NCBI RefSeq assembly: GCF_900129855.1
Contig: NZ_LT670819.1
Coordinates: 2,356,001 to 2,420,000 of the forward strand
Reading direction: 5' to 3'
Source: Streptomyces sp. 3214.6
GTDB taxonomy: Bacteria > Actinomycetota > Actinomycetes > Streptomycetales > Streptomycetaceae
DNA: 64,000 nt
The first letter of the stretch is position 1. Every line of letters starts with the position of its first letter. The notes under the pieces were generated by a model. That model ran no database searches and was not told the origin of the DNA. It saw nothing but the letters and a program-made list of their open reading frames with translations. Below are positions 49,062 to 57,355 of the stretch, piece by piece. Both the position numbers and the translations under genes were made by a program.

Positions 49062-50360
49062 GTGACCGACGCCCAAGAAACCGCAGCAGCCAGTTCACTG
49101 CGAACCACCGGAGGCGCCCCTCCGGACGACGGCGGATCTACTGATTCCGGGGCGCCGACACCGTTGCTCGAACCACGCGAGGGCATCCCTCCCGTGATCG
49201 CCGACGAAGCCTCCCTCGCCGAGGTGATCGCCGCCCTCGCCGCCGGCTCCGGCCCCGTCGCCGTGGACGCCGAGCGGGCTTCCGGCTACCGCTACGGCCA
49301 GCGCGCCTATCTGGTCCAGCTGCGTCGCGAGGGCGCCGGCAGTGCGCTGATCGACCCCGTGGCCTGCCCCGACCTGTCAGCGCTCGGCGACGCCCTCTCC
49401 GACGTCGAGTGGGTCCTGCACGCGGCCACCCAGGACCTGCCGTGTCTGCGCGAGATAGGCATGGTGCCGACGCGGCTGTTCGACACCGAGCTGGCCGGAC
49501 GGCTCGCCGGGTTCCCGCGGGTCGGCCTCGGCGCGATGGTCGAGAGCGTGCTGGGCTTCGTCCTCGAGAAGGGCCACTCCGCGGTGGACTGGTCCACGAG
49601 GCCGCTGCCCGAGCCGTGGCTGCGCTACGCGGCCCTCGACGTCGAGCTCCTGGTCGACCTGCGCGACGCGCTGGAGAAGGAGCTGGACCGGCAGGGCAAG
49701 CTGGAGTGGGCCCGCCAGGAGTTCGACGCGATCGCGTCCGCCCCGCCGCCCGAGCCCCGCAAGGACCCGTGGCGTCGCACGTCCGGCATGCACAAGGTGC
49801 GCCGGCGACGGCAGCTGGGGGTCGTGCGCGAGCTGTGGCAGACCCGGGACAAGATCGCGCAGCGGCGGGACGTGTCACCGGGCAAGGTGCTGTCGGACGC
49901 GGCCATCGTGGAGGCCGCGCTCGCCCTTCCGGCGAACGTGCACGCGCTGGCCGCGCTGAACGGGTACGGGCACCGGATGGGGCGGCGGCAGCTGGAGCAG
50001 TGGCAGGCAGCGGTCGACCGGGCGAAGGAGCTGAGCGAGTCCCAGCTGCCCCAGCCGGGGCAGCCGGTGGCGGGGCCTCCCCCGCCGCGGGCCTGGGCCG
50101 ACAAGGACCCGGCGGCGGCCGCGCGGCTCAGTGCGGCGAGAGCGGCCGTCTCGGCGTTGGCCGAGGAGCTGAACATGCCCCAGGAGAACCTCGTGGCTCC
50201 CGACGCGGTGCGACGGGTGTGCTGGGAGCCGCCGAAGGCGCTGGACCAGGAAACGGTTGCGGAAGCACTTGCCTCGTACGGGGCGCGGCCCTGGCAGGTG
50301 GAGCAGGTTACGCCTGTCCTGGTCGCCGGGCTGGCCGGCCAGAACGGCCAGGATGCCTAG
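49062..50360 (+). CDS. rnd: Ribonuclease D-like 3'-5' exonuclease
   Basis: A 432-residue DEDDy exonuclease that trims RNA 3' ends. The acidic residues are visible in VAVDAERASGYRYGQ (exo I), LHAATQDLPCLREIG (exo II) and YAALDVELLVDL (exo III Tyr/Asp). An HRDC domain follows (about 235-315: LGVVRELWQTRDKIAQRRDVSPGKVLSDAAIVEAAL). A C-terminal extension (about 340-432) is common in actinobacteria. The N-terminal 40 residues are low complexity. Leaderless start likely. Confidence 0.9.
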   Translation: MTDAQETAAASSLRTTGGAPPDDGGSTDSGAPTPLLEPREGIPPVIADEASLAEVIAALAAGSGPVAVDAERASGYRYGQRAYLVQLRREGAGSALIDPVACPDLSALGDALSDVEWVLHAATQDLPCLREIGMVPTRLFDTELAGRLAGFPRVGLGAMVESVLGFVLEKGHSAVDWSTRPLPEPWLRYAALDVELLVDLRDALEKELDRQGKLEWARQEFDAIASAPPPEPRKDPWRRTSGMHKVRRRRQLGVVRELWQTRDKIAQRRDVSPGKVLSDAAIVEAALALPANVHALAALNGYGHRMGRRQLEQWQAAVDRAKELSESQLPQPGQPVAGPPPPRAWADKDPAAAARLSAARAAVSALAEELNMPQENLVAPDAVRRVCWEPPKALDQETVAEALASYGARPWQVEQVTPVLVAGLAGQNGQDA

Positions 50361-50369
50361 GACCTGTCC

Positions 50370-50404
50370 CGGCCGCCGTAGAACCTTGTGTCGTACGGCG
50401 GCCG
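50370..50404. terminator. Bidirectional terminator between rnd and sugar ABC operon
   Basis: CGGCCGCCGTA (50370-50380) pairs with TACGGCGGCCG (50394-50404), 11 perfect pairs with a 13-base loop. It lies in the 65-bp gap between two convergent transcription units. Confidence 0.75.
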
Positions 50405-50425
50405 CGGGGGCCGTTTCGCAAGCGG

Positions 50426-51256
50426 TTACCTCGTCGCTCCTCTCATGAAACCGTTGTAGATGTATTTCTGGAGGGCCAGGAAGACGATCAGTGTCGGCAG
50501 GATGACCAGGACCGCTCCTGCCGAGATCGTTTCCCAGTGGGCGGCGTAGGGGCCCTTGAAGCGGAACAGGGACGTCGAGATCACGCCAAGATCCTGTGAG
50601 GGCATATAGAGGAAGGGGATGTAGAAGTCGTTGTAGACGGCTATCCCCTTCACGATCACGACCGTCGCGATCGCCGGCTTCAGCAACGGAAAGATGATCT
50701 TTCGGTAGATCGTGAAGGCATTGGCGCCGTCGAGGCGGGCGGCCTCGTCCAGGGAGATCGGGATCGACCGCACGAACTGCAGGAAAATGTAGATCGAGAC
50801 GATGTCCGTGCCCATGTAGAGGGCGATCGGCGCCCAGCGCGTGTCGAACATGCCGAGGCTGTGGACGATCTGGAAAGTGGCCACCTGGGTGGTCACCCCG
50901 GGGACCAGCGCGGCGACCAGGAACAGGGCGATCACCAGTTTCCGGAAACGGAAGGTGAACCGGTCGATCGCGTAGGCCGTCATCGAGCCGATCAGGACCG
51001 TTCCGCCGACGGAGACGACAAGGATGAAGGCGGTGTTTCCGAACGCCGTGAGCATCCCGCCGTCCTGGAACGCCGTCACGTAGTTGTGGAAGTTGAGCAG
51101 GTCGTGCGGGAGTGTGAGCGCCCCGCCGCCGTTCGCCGTCTCCTTCTCGGTCTTCAGGGACGTCAGCAGGACGACGCCCAGCGGGAGCAGGACGACCAGC
51201 GTCGCGGCGATCAGCGACAGGTACACGAGGGCGCGGGCAACGGCTCGGCGCGTCAT
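50426..51256 (-). CDS. Carbohydrate ABC transporter permease, MalG type
   Basis: A 276-residue inner-membrane permease with six hydrophobic segments and the coupling motif ISLDEAARLDGANAFTIYRKIIFPLLKPA. It is the last gene of the binding protein-MalF-MalG operon; its ATG overlaps the upstream stop (ATGA). No ATPase is encoded here; streptomycete sugar importers of this class commonly share the MsiK ATPase encoded elsewhere. Next to a beta-mannosidase, a manno-oligosaccharide substrate is likely. Confidence 0.92.
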   Translation of the reverse strand: MTRRAVARALVYLSLIAATLVVLLPLGVVLLTSLKTEKETANGGGALTLPHDLLNFHNYVTAFQDGGMLTAFGNTAFILVVSVGGTVLIGSMTAYAIDRFTFRFRKLVIALFLVAALVPGVTTQVATFQIVHSLGMFDTRWAPIALYMGTDIVSIYIFLQFVRSIPISLDEAARLDGANAFTIYRKIIFPLLKPAIATVVIVKGIAVYNDFYIPFLYMPSQDLGVISTSLFRFKGPYAAHWETISAGAVLVILPTLIVFLALQKYIYNGFMRGATR

Positions 51257-52239
51257 ACGAGGTCCACCCTGTCGTCGGGGACGAGGCGGCGCTGCACCCA
51301 GGTCACCAGCAGGATGATCAGCAGCAGCACGACGGCCGCCGCCGAGGCGAGCCCCGTCTTGTTGAACTGGAAGGCCAGTTTCACGGTCTGGATCACGAAG
51401 GTCTCGGTGCCGGTCGCGCCGCCGGTCATGATGTACGGGATCTCGAAGGCGGAGAGCGAGCCGGAGACGGAGAGGATCACCGTCAGGGTCAGCACCGGCT
51501 TGATGCCGGGCAGGATGATGTAGCGGAACTGCTGCCGGCGCCCGGCGCCGTCCAGTTCGGCCGCCTCGTACAGCTCCCCCGGGATGGACTGGATCGCCCC
51601 GAGGAAAAGGACGAAGTTCATGCCGAGGTAGCGCCAGATCGAGACGCCGGCGAGGGAGACGTTCGCCGAGGTCGGGGTCCCCAGCCAGGCGTGGTCGGTG
51701 TGATAGCCGAAGACGGAGAGGACGGTGTCGAGGGTGCCGCGGTCCTGGAAGAAGTAGAGGAAGACGAAACCGATGGCCACGCCGTTGACCAGGGACGGGA
51801 AGAAGAGCACGCCCTTGAAGAAGTTCCGGAAACGGATGTTGAAACTCAGGATGGTCGCGAAGTAGAGCGCGGCGACGATCTGGATCACCGAGGCGGCCAG
51901 GTAGTAGCCGCTCACCCAGAAGACCTGGAAGAGGTCCTCCCTGGTGAAGATCTCCGTGTAGTTCTCGGCGCCCGTGTAGTGCAGTTCGGGGCTCACGCCG
52001 TCCCAGTCGGTGAAGCTGTAGGCGACCATGTTGGCGATCGGCGCGTAGGTGAAGGTGATCAGCAGGGCGAGCGGGGCCAGCAGGAACAGCCAGGGGGTGA
52101 GCAGTCGCCAGGCACGGGCCCGGCGCGGGGCGGGAGCGGGGGCGGGGGCGGGGGCGGCGCGCTTCGAGGCCGGCGCCGTGGCCTCGAAGGTCGCCTTCTG
52201 GGTGCCGGGCTCGGGGGTGTGCGTGTGCGCGTGCGTCAT
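51253..52239 (-). CDS. Carbohydrate ABC transporter permease, MalF type
   Basis: A 328-residue permease. A hydrophilic N-terminus (1-45, with an Ala-Pro repeat) precedes six membrane helices. The coupling loop reads GELYEAAELDGAGRRQQFRYIILPGIKPVLTL. ATG 52239 shares one base with the stop of the binding-protein gene, and its own stop overlaps the MalG start, so all three genes are coupled. It forms the channel with the MalG-type subunit. Confidence 0.92.
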   Translation of the reverse strand: MTHAHTHTPEPGTQKATFEATAPASKRAAPAPAPAPAPRRARAWRLLTPWLFLLAPLALLITFTYAPIANMVAYSFTDWDGVSPELHYTGAENYTEIFTREDLFQVFWVSGYYLAASVIQIVAALYFATILSFNIRFRNFFKGVLFFPSLVNGVAIGFVFLYFFQDRGTLDTVLSVFGYHTDHAWLGTPTSANVSLAGVSIWRYLGMNFVLFLGAIQSIPGELYEAAELDGAGRRQQFRYIILPGIKPVLTLTVILSVSGSLSAFEIPYIMTGGATGTETFVIQTVKLAFQFNKTGLASAAAVVLLLIILLVTWVQRRLVPDDRVDLV

Positions 52240-53564
52240 CAGTGGCCCACGTTCGCTTGCGCCCCGGTCCACTTCTTGCCGAGGCCGCCGAGGAAGTCGT
52301 CCAGGCTGCCCTTCTTGGCGCCGCGGGCGAGGTCGACCAGGTCCTGGCGGTACTCGGGCTTGTAGATGCCCACCTCGGACTCGTCGTCGATCAGCTTGAC
52401 CCTGGCGCCCGCTGTGTCGTCCAGTTCGATGAGCTTGACGCCCGCCGCCTCGTAGGGCTTCAGCACTTCGGGCATGGCCGCGTCCTTGAGCGGGGAGATC
52501 GCCAGGTTGTCCTTGTCGTAGCCGGACTTGTCGGTGAACCAGTCGATCCAGGCGCGGGCCGCCTCCTTGTGCGGGGAGTGGACGTTGACGGCCTGGTTGT
52601 AGTCGGGGCCGACGGTCGCGCAGAACGCGCCGCCCGTCTGGGCGGGAAACGGCATGAAACCGATGTCGTCCGGGTTCACGCCGGCCTTCTTCGCGGCGTC
52701 CTGGAACTGGATGATCGCCCAGGTGCCGAGCCACTGGGTGGCGATCTCGCCCTTGGCCGTGCGGGGCTTGGACTCCTCCCAGTTGCTGGTCGTGGGGTCC
52801 TTCTCGGCGAGTCCCTGCTTCACGATGTCGTACAGCAGGGTGTCGCCGACGCGCAGGTCGGAGCCTTCGGCCCAGGGGTCGCCCGCGGCGAGTTTCGTGG
52901 TCGCCCGCGGATCGCAGTGGACCGCGCCGTCGACGTACGTCCACGAGGTCAGCGGCCACTGCGCGGCGAAGTTGGTGTAGTAGGGGATCGCGTCGGTCTT
53001 GGCCTTGATCGCCTTCAGGTCGGTAAGGAACTCGGCCGGGGTGGTGGGCCATTCGGTGACCCCGGCCTCCTTCCAGACCCGCTTGTTGTAGACGAAGCCG
53101 GGCATCACACCGACCGGGCTCTGGCCGTAGACCTTGCCGTCGACGGCGGTGAATTCGGTGAAACGGTATTTCTCGCCGCGTTCGGCGGTGGTGCCGAGGG
53201 AGGCGAAGAACTTCGGGTAGTCGTTCTTCTTGATGACCGCGGGGATCAGCAGGACGTCGCCGTAGTCGTCCGTGTTCATCCGGATCTTGATCTCGGCCTC
53301 GTAGTTGGTGAGGGCCTGGAACTCCACCTTGACCTTGGGATAGGTCTTGTTGAACTCGGCGGCGTACTTTTTCATCGTGCCGTCCTGCACGAGGTCGGTC
53401 CGCACGGTGAGGACCGTGATGTCTCCGCTGACCTGCGACGGGTCGTCGGGCGCCGTCGCGTCCGCGCCTTTCGTGCTGCCTGAGGTGCCGGTGCAGCCCG
53501 GGAGCAGCAGGGCTGCTCCCGCGACCGTGGCGAGGACCTGGGCTGTACGACGGTTCACGTGCAT
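52239..53564 (-). CDS. Sugar ABC transporter substrate-binding lipoprotein
   Basis: A 441-residue extracytoplasmic binding protein. The lipobox LLLPGCTG lies at about 19-26. The mature part is an SBP_bac_1-type fold: GDITVLTVRTDLVQDGTMKKYAAEFNKTYPKVKVEFQAL, the GFVYNKRVWKEAGVTEWPTTPAEFLTDLKAIK block and an aromatic-rich cleft (WPLTSWTYVDGAV). ATG 53564 with GGAAG just upstream is used; the frame extends to 53645 without signal-peptide logic. First gene of the importer operon, divergent from the beta-mannosidase. Confidence 0.92.
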   Translation of the reverse strand: MHVNRRTAQVLATVAGAALLLPGCTGTSGSTKGADATAPDDPSQVSGDITVLTVRTDLVQDGTMKKYAAEFNKTYPKVKVEFQALTNYEAEIKIRMNTDDYGDVLLIPAVIKKNDYPKFFASLGTTAERGEKYRFTEFTAVDGKVYGQSPVGVMPGFVYNKRVWKEAGVTEWPTTPAEFLTDLKAIKAKTDAIPYYTNFAAQWPLTSWTYVDGAVHCDPRATTKLAAGDPWAEGSDLRVGDTLLYDIVKQGLAEKDPTTSNWEESKPRTAKGEIATQWLGTWAIIQFQDAAKKAGVNPDDIGFMPFPAQTGGAFCATVGPDYNQAVNVHSPHKEAARAWIDWFTDKSGYDKDNLAISPLKDAAMPEVLKPYEAAGVKLIELDDTAGARVKLIDDESEVGIYKPEYRQDLVDLARGAKKGSLDDFLGGLGKKWTGAQANVGH

Positions 53565-53739
53565 CACTTCCGTTCTCGGGATGTTCGCGGGACGGACGAG
53601 CACTTGCGGGTTGGTCGAACACGAGCGGGTTGGCTGATTCGGCACTCTGACAGCGCTTTCTCAACCGGTAAAGTCCCATTCCCGCCAACGATGAAGAGAT
53701 GGCGCTCAGTTATGGGCTTGACCGGTTTAGGGAGTGCGC
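53565..53739. promoter_or_regulatory. Divergent control region with LacI-type operator candidates
   Basis: Between the importer operon and the mannosidase gene lies GACAGCGCTTTCTC (53649-53662), whose centre AGCGCT and flanks resemble LacI-family operators (AAAGCGCT). Two ACCGGT cores (53664-53669, 53721-53726) lie 57 bases apart in similar contexts. The LacI-type protein encoded at 56115 is the obvious candidate ligand. TTGACC at 53718 could be part of a promoter. Confidence 0.5.
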
Positions 53740-56118
53740 ATGCTGGAGGCCTCACCGCTCCACGACGGATGGCAGCTGTGGCACGAGGGGCGGGCGCTCC
53801 CGGCCGTGGTACCGGGCTGTGTGCACACCGATCTGCTCACCGCCGGGGTGATCCCGGACCCGTTCCTCGGCGTGGCCGAGAGCGAGGTCGCGTGGGTGGG
53901 GCGGCGCGAGTGGACGTACGGGACGGAGCTGCCGGCCGTGCCGTCCGGGCATGAGCAGACCGACCTGGTCTTCGACGGGCTCGACACGGTCGCGGAGATC
54001 ACCCTGGGCGGTCAACTCCTGGGCCGGGTACGGAACATGCATCGTTCGTACCGCTTCGACGTGACCGGGCTCGGCGGGCCGCTGTCCGTCCGTTTCGTCT
54101 CGGCCTACGCCGAGGCGGAGGCCGTGCGCGGCAAGGTCGGTGATCGTCCCGCCGCCTACAGCGAGCCGTACCAGTACGTGCGCAAGATGGCCTGCTCGTT
54201 CGGCTGGGACTGGGGGCCCACGCTGGTGACGGCCGGGATCTGGCGGCCGGTACGGGTGGAGCGCTGGTCGACGGCCCGGCTGGCCCGGGTCCGCCCGCTG
54301 GTGAGCGTCGAACACGGCGTCGGGGTCGTCGAGTTGCATGTGGACGTGGAGCGCACCCGGGTGGAGGCCGGACTCACCCTTCAGGCCCGGGTGGGAGGGG
54401 CGCGGGCGCGGGCCGAGATGACGGGTACGAGCGGTGTCGTACGGGTGGAGGTGCCGCGAGCGGCGCTCTGGTGGCCGCGAGGCTACGGCGAACAACCGTT
54501 GTACGACGTCGAGTTGACGTTGCATCACGGGAACGCCCCGCTCGACGTCTGGCGGCGGCGCGTGGGTTTCCGCAGCGTCGAGCTGGACACCTCCGCGGAC
54601 AGGCATGGAACCGGTTTCACGCTGGTCGTCAACGGGGAGCGGCTTTTCGCGCGGGGCGTCAACTGGATCCCGGACGACGTGTTTCCCTCGCGGGTGACCC
54701 GGGAGCGTTACCGCAAGCGGTTGCGGCAGGCGGCCGACGCGGGTGTCGACCTGGTCCGGGTGTGGGGCGGCGGGATCTATGAGAGCGAGGACTTCTACGA
54801 CGCCTGCGACGAGCTGGGCCTGCTGGTGTGGCAGGACTTTCCGTTCGCGTGCGCGGCCTACCCCGAGGAGCAGCCGCTGCGGGGCGAGGTGGAGGCGGAG
54901 GCCCGCGAGAACGTCGTACGGCTGATGCCGCATCCGTCGCTGGTGTTGTGGAACGGGAACAACGAGAACCTGTGGGGGTTCAGGGACTGGGGGTGGCAGG
55001 AGCGGCTCGGCTCGGACTCCTGGGGTGAGGGGTACTACCTGGGGGTGCTCCCCCGCGTCGTGAGCGAGTTGGATCCGACGCGGCCGTACACGGCGGGGAG
55101 TCCCTGGTCGGGTTCGTGGGGGCGCCATCCGAACGACCCGGCGCACGGGACGCACCACTCGTGGGAGGTGTGGAACCGGGCGGACTACGCCGAGTACCGC
55201 AGTGAAGTGCCGCGGTTCGTCGCGGAGTTCGGCTGGCAGGCGCCGCCCGCCCAGGCGACGCTGCGGCGGGCGCTGCCGGGCGAGGAGCTCGCGGCGGACT
55301 CCCCCGGCATGCTGCACCACCAGAAGGCGGAGGACGGCAACGGCAAGCTGGAGCGCGGGCTCGCCCGCCATTTCGCCGTGCCGGCGGGGGACTTCGACCG
55401 GTGGCACTACCTCACGCAGGTCAACCAGGCGCGGGCGGTGGCGACGGGGGTCGAGCACTGGCGGTCGCACTGGCCGGTGTGCGCGGGCACGATTCTCTGG
55501 CAGCTCAACGACTGCTGGCCGGTGACGTCCTGGGCGGCGATCGACGGGGACGGGCGGGAGAAACCGCTGTACCACGAGTTGCGGCGGCTGTACGCGGACC
55601 GGTTGCTCACCTTTCAAGTGCGGGGCGAAAACCTGGTGTTGGCCGCCGTCAACCAGTCCGCCGAGCGGTGGACGGGCACGTTGTCGTTGCGGCGGATGTC
55701 CGTGGCGGGTGAGGTGGTCGCGGCGGCGCGGGTGGAACTGGAGGTCGGCGCGCGGGTGGTGGGCGAGGTGCGGGTGCCGGCGGAGCTGGAGCCGGCCGGG
55801 GCGAAGGAGTTCCTCGTGGCGGACTCGGACCCGGACGGGCTGCGGGCCGTGCGCTTTCCGGTGCCGGACCGTGAAATCGCTTACCCGACACCGGAGTTCG
55901 AGGTGAGCGTGACGCCGGGGGCCGTCACGGTCGCGGCCCACACCCTCGTACGGGATCTGCTGTTGCAGGCCGATCGGCTGGAGCCGGGGGCGCGGGCCGA
56001 CCGGGGGCTCGTGACGTTGCTTCCCGGGGAGCGGGTGACCATACACGTCGCGGGCTGGGAGACTCCGGACGTCGCCGCCGCCCGGGCCGCGCTGTACTGC
56101 CAGGAGCCCGCTCGATGA
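53740..56118 (+). CDS. GH2-family beta-mannosidase
   Basis: A 792-residue cytoplasmic glycosidase that would release mannose from imported beta-mannosides. An N-terminal sugar-binding jelly roll (about 1-165), Ig-like domain (to about 270), TIM barrel (about 275-600) and C-terminal beta domains are recognisable. The acid/base is Glu409 in LWNGNNENLWG, the nucleophile Glu496 in FVAEFGWQAPP. The mannosidase block SFGWDWGPTLVTAGIW is typical. No signal peptide. ATG 53740 has GGGAG 5-6 bases upstream; GTG 53734 is less likely. It overlaps the LacI gene by 4 bases. Confidence 0.93.
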   Translation: MLEASPLHDGWQLWHEGRALPAVVPGCVHTDLLTAGVIPDPFLGVAESEVAWVGRREWTYGTELPAVPSGHEQTDLVFDGLDTVAEITLGGQLLGRVRNMHRSYRFDVTGLGGPLSVRFVSAYAEAEAVRGKVGDRPAAYSEPYQYVRKMACSFGWDWGPTLVTAGIWRPVRVERWSTARLARVRPLVSVEHGVGVVELHVDVERTRVEAGLTLQARVGGARARAEMTGTSGVVRVEVPRAALWWPRGYGEQPLYDVELTLHHGNAPLDVWRRRVGFRSVELDTSADRHGTGFTLVVNGERLFARGVNWIPDDVFPSRVTRERYRKRLRQAADAGVDLVRVWGGGIYESEDFYDACDELGLLVWQDFPFACAAYPEEQPLRGEVEAEARENVVRLMPHPSLVLWNGNNENLWGFRDWGWQERLGSDSWGEGYYLGVLPRVVSELDPTRPYTAGSPWSGSWGRHPNDPAHGTHHSWEVWNRADYAEYRSEVPRFVAEFGWQAPPAQATLRRALPGEELAADSPGMLHHQKAEDGNGKLERGLARHFAVPAGDFDRWHYLTQVNQARAVATGVEHWRSHWPVCAGTILWQLNDCWPVTSWAAIDGDGREKPLYHELRRLYADRLLTFQVRGENLVLAAVNQSAERWTGTLSLRRMSVAGEVVAAARVELEVGARVVGEVRVPAELEPAGAKEFLVADSDPDGLRAVRFPVPDREIAYPTPEFEVSVTPGAVTVAAHTLVRDLLLQADRLEPGARADRGLVTLLPGERVTIHVAGWETPDVAAARAALYCQEPAR

Positions 56119-57152
56119 CAGCGTCCTCGTCGCCTCGCGTCACCATCAAGGACGTCGCCGCGCGCGCCGGTGTGTCCAAGGGGGCCGTGTCGCTGGCCTT
56201 CAACCGCAAGCCCGGGCTGTCGGAGGCGACCCGGGACCGGATCTTCGCGGCGGCGCGGGAGCTCGGCTGGGAACCGAACCTCACGGCCCGGTCGCTGTCG
56301 AGTTCGCGGGTGGACGTGGTGGGGCTCGCGATCTGCCGGCCGGCGCGGATGCTGGGGCTGGAGCCGTTCTACATGGAGTTCGTCTCCGGGGTGGAGAGCG
56401 TGCTGACCGAGCACTCCTGCTCGCTGCTGCTGCGGCTGGTGCGCACCGTCGAGGAGGAGGTGGGGCTGCAGGAGTCGTGGTGGCGGGGTCGGCAGATCGG
56501 CGGGGCGATCCTGGTGGACTTCCGGGCCGACGATCCCCGGGTGTCGGCGGCCGAGCGGCTCGGGATACCGGTGGTGGCGGTCGGGCATCCCTCGCTGACC
56601 GGGAGCCTGACGTCCGTGTGGACCGACGACGCGACGGCGGTGACGGAGGCCGTGCGGTATCTCGCGGCGCTCGGGCACCGGCGGATCGCCCGGGTCGGAG
56701 GCGCGGCCTCGCTCGGGCACACGATGATGCGGACGGCGGCCTTCGACGCGGCGGCGCGGAGTCTGGGGCTGGCCGGGGCGTGGCAGGTCGCCACGGACTA
56801 CTCCGGCGAGGCGGGAGCACGGGCGACCCGGTCCATGCTGACCGCCGCCCCGCCGGACCGGCCGACGGCCATCGTCTACGACAACGACATCATGGCGGTG
56901 GCCGGACTGGCGGTGGCCGCCGAGATGGGGCTCGGGGTGCCGGGCGACGTCTCCCTGCTCGCCTGGGACGACTCCCAGCTGTGCCGGCTCACCCATCCGA
57001 CGCTCTCCGCGATGAGCCATGACGTGCACGGATTCGGCGCGGAGGCGGCGCGGACCCTGTTCGGGGTGATCACCGGGACGGGCCCGGGATCCCATCCGGT
57101 GCCGACGCCGGTGCTGACGCCACGGGGGTCGACGGCGCCGCCGCGCGGCTGA
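56115..57152 (+). CDS. LacI-family transcriptional regulator
   Basis: A 345-residue repressor. The N-terminal helix-turn-helix and hinge are VTIKDVAARAGVSKGAVSLAFNRKPGLSEATRDRIFAAARELGWEPNLTARSLSS (about 9-63), followed by a periplasmic-binding-protein-like effector domain. ATGA overlap with the mannosidase gene shows one transcription unit. It probably represses both the mannosidase and the divergent importer until a mannoside binds. Confidence 0.93.
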   Translation: MTASSSPRVTIKDVAARAGVSKGAVSLAFNRKPGLSEATRDRIFAAARELGWEPNLTARSLSSSRVDVVGLAICRPARMLGLEPFYMEFVSGVESVLTEHSCSLLLRLVRTVEEEVGLQESWWRGRQIGGAILVDFRADDPRVSAAERLGIPVVAVGHPSLTGSLTSVWTDDATAVTEAVRYLAALGHRRIARVGGAASLGHTMMRTAAFDAAARSLGLAGAWQVATDYSGEAGARATRSMLTAAPPDRPTAIVYDNDIMAVAGLAVAAEMGLGVPGDVSLLAWDDSQLCRLTHPTLSAMSHDVHGFGAEAARTLFGVITGTGPGSHPVPTPVLTPRGSTAPPRG

Positions 57153-57264
57153 GGGCCGACCGCGATCGCGGGATGCCTGCGGGGTTCTCGCGGGATGCTT
57201 GCGGGGTGATCGCCGACGCGTCCCGGGTGTGACCTTCGCCGCTTGGCCCTCCCGGACTGGGCAG

Positions 57265-57306
57265 CTACGTTACCCATAAGTAGCATGGGTCCTGAGCGCG
57301 CGCTCA
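57265..57306. promoter_or_regulatory. Two palindromes upstream of fadA
   Basis: CTACgTTAcccaTAAGTAG (57265-57283) is an imperfect palindrome; TGAGCGCGCGCTCA (57293-57306) is a perfect 14-bp palindrome. Both stand 50-90 bases before the thiolase start, the expected place for TetR-type control of fatty-acid oxidation genes. TAGCAT at 57281-57286 could be a -10 box overlapping the first. Confidence 0.5.
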
Positions 57307-57355
57307 GCGCTTGCGTGTCGCAGCAGTGCCATCCCGCACCTGGAGGAGAGCCATC

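Noticed and set aside
52242..53483. 413-codon plus-strand frame
   Set aside because: It is antisense to the sugar-binding lipoprotein gene, which has a lipobox and operon overlaps.
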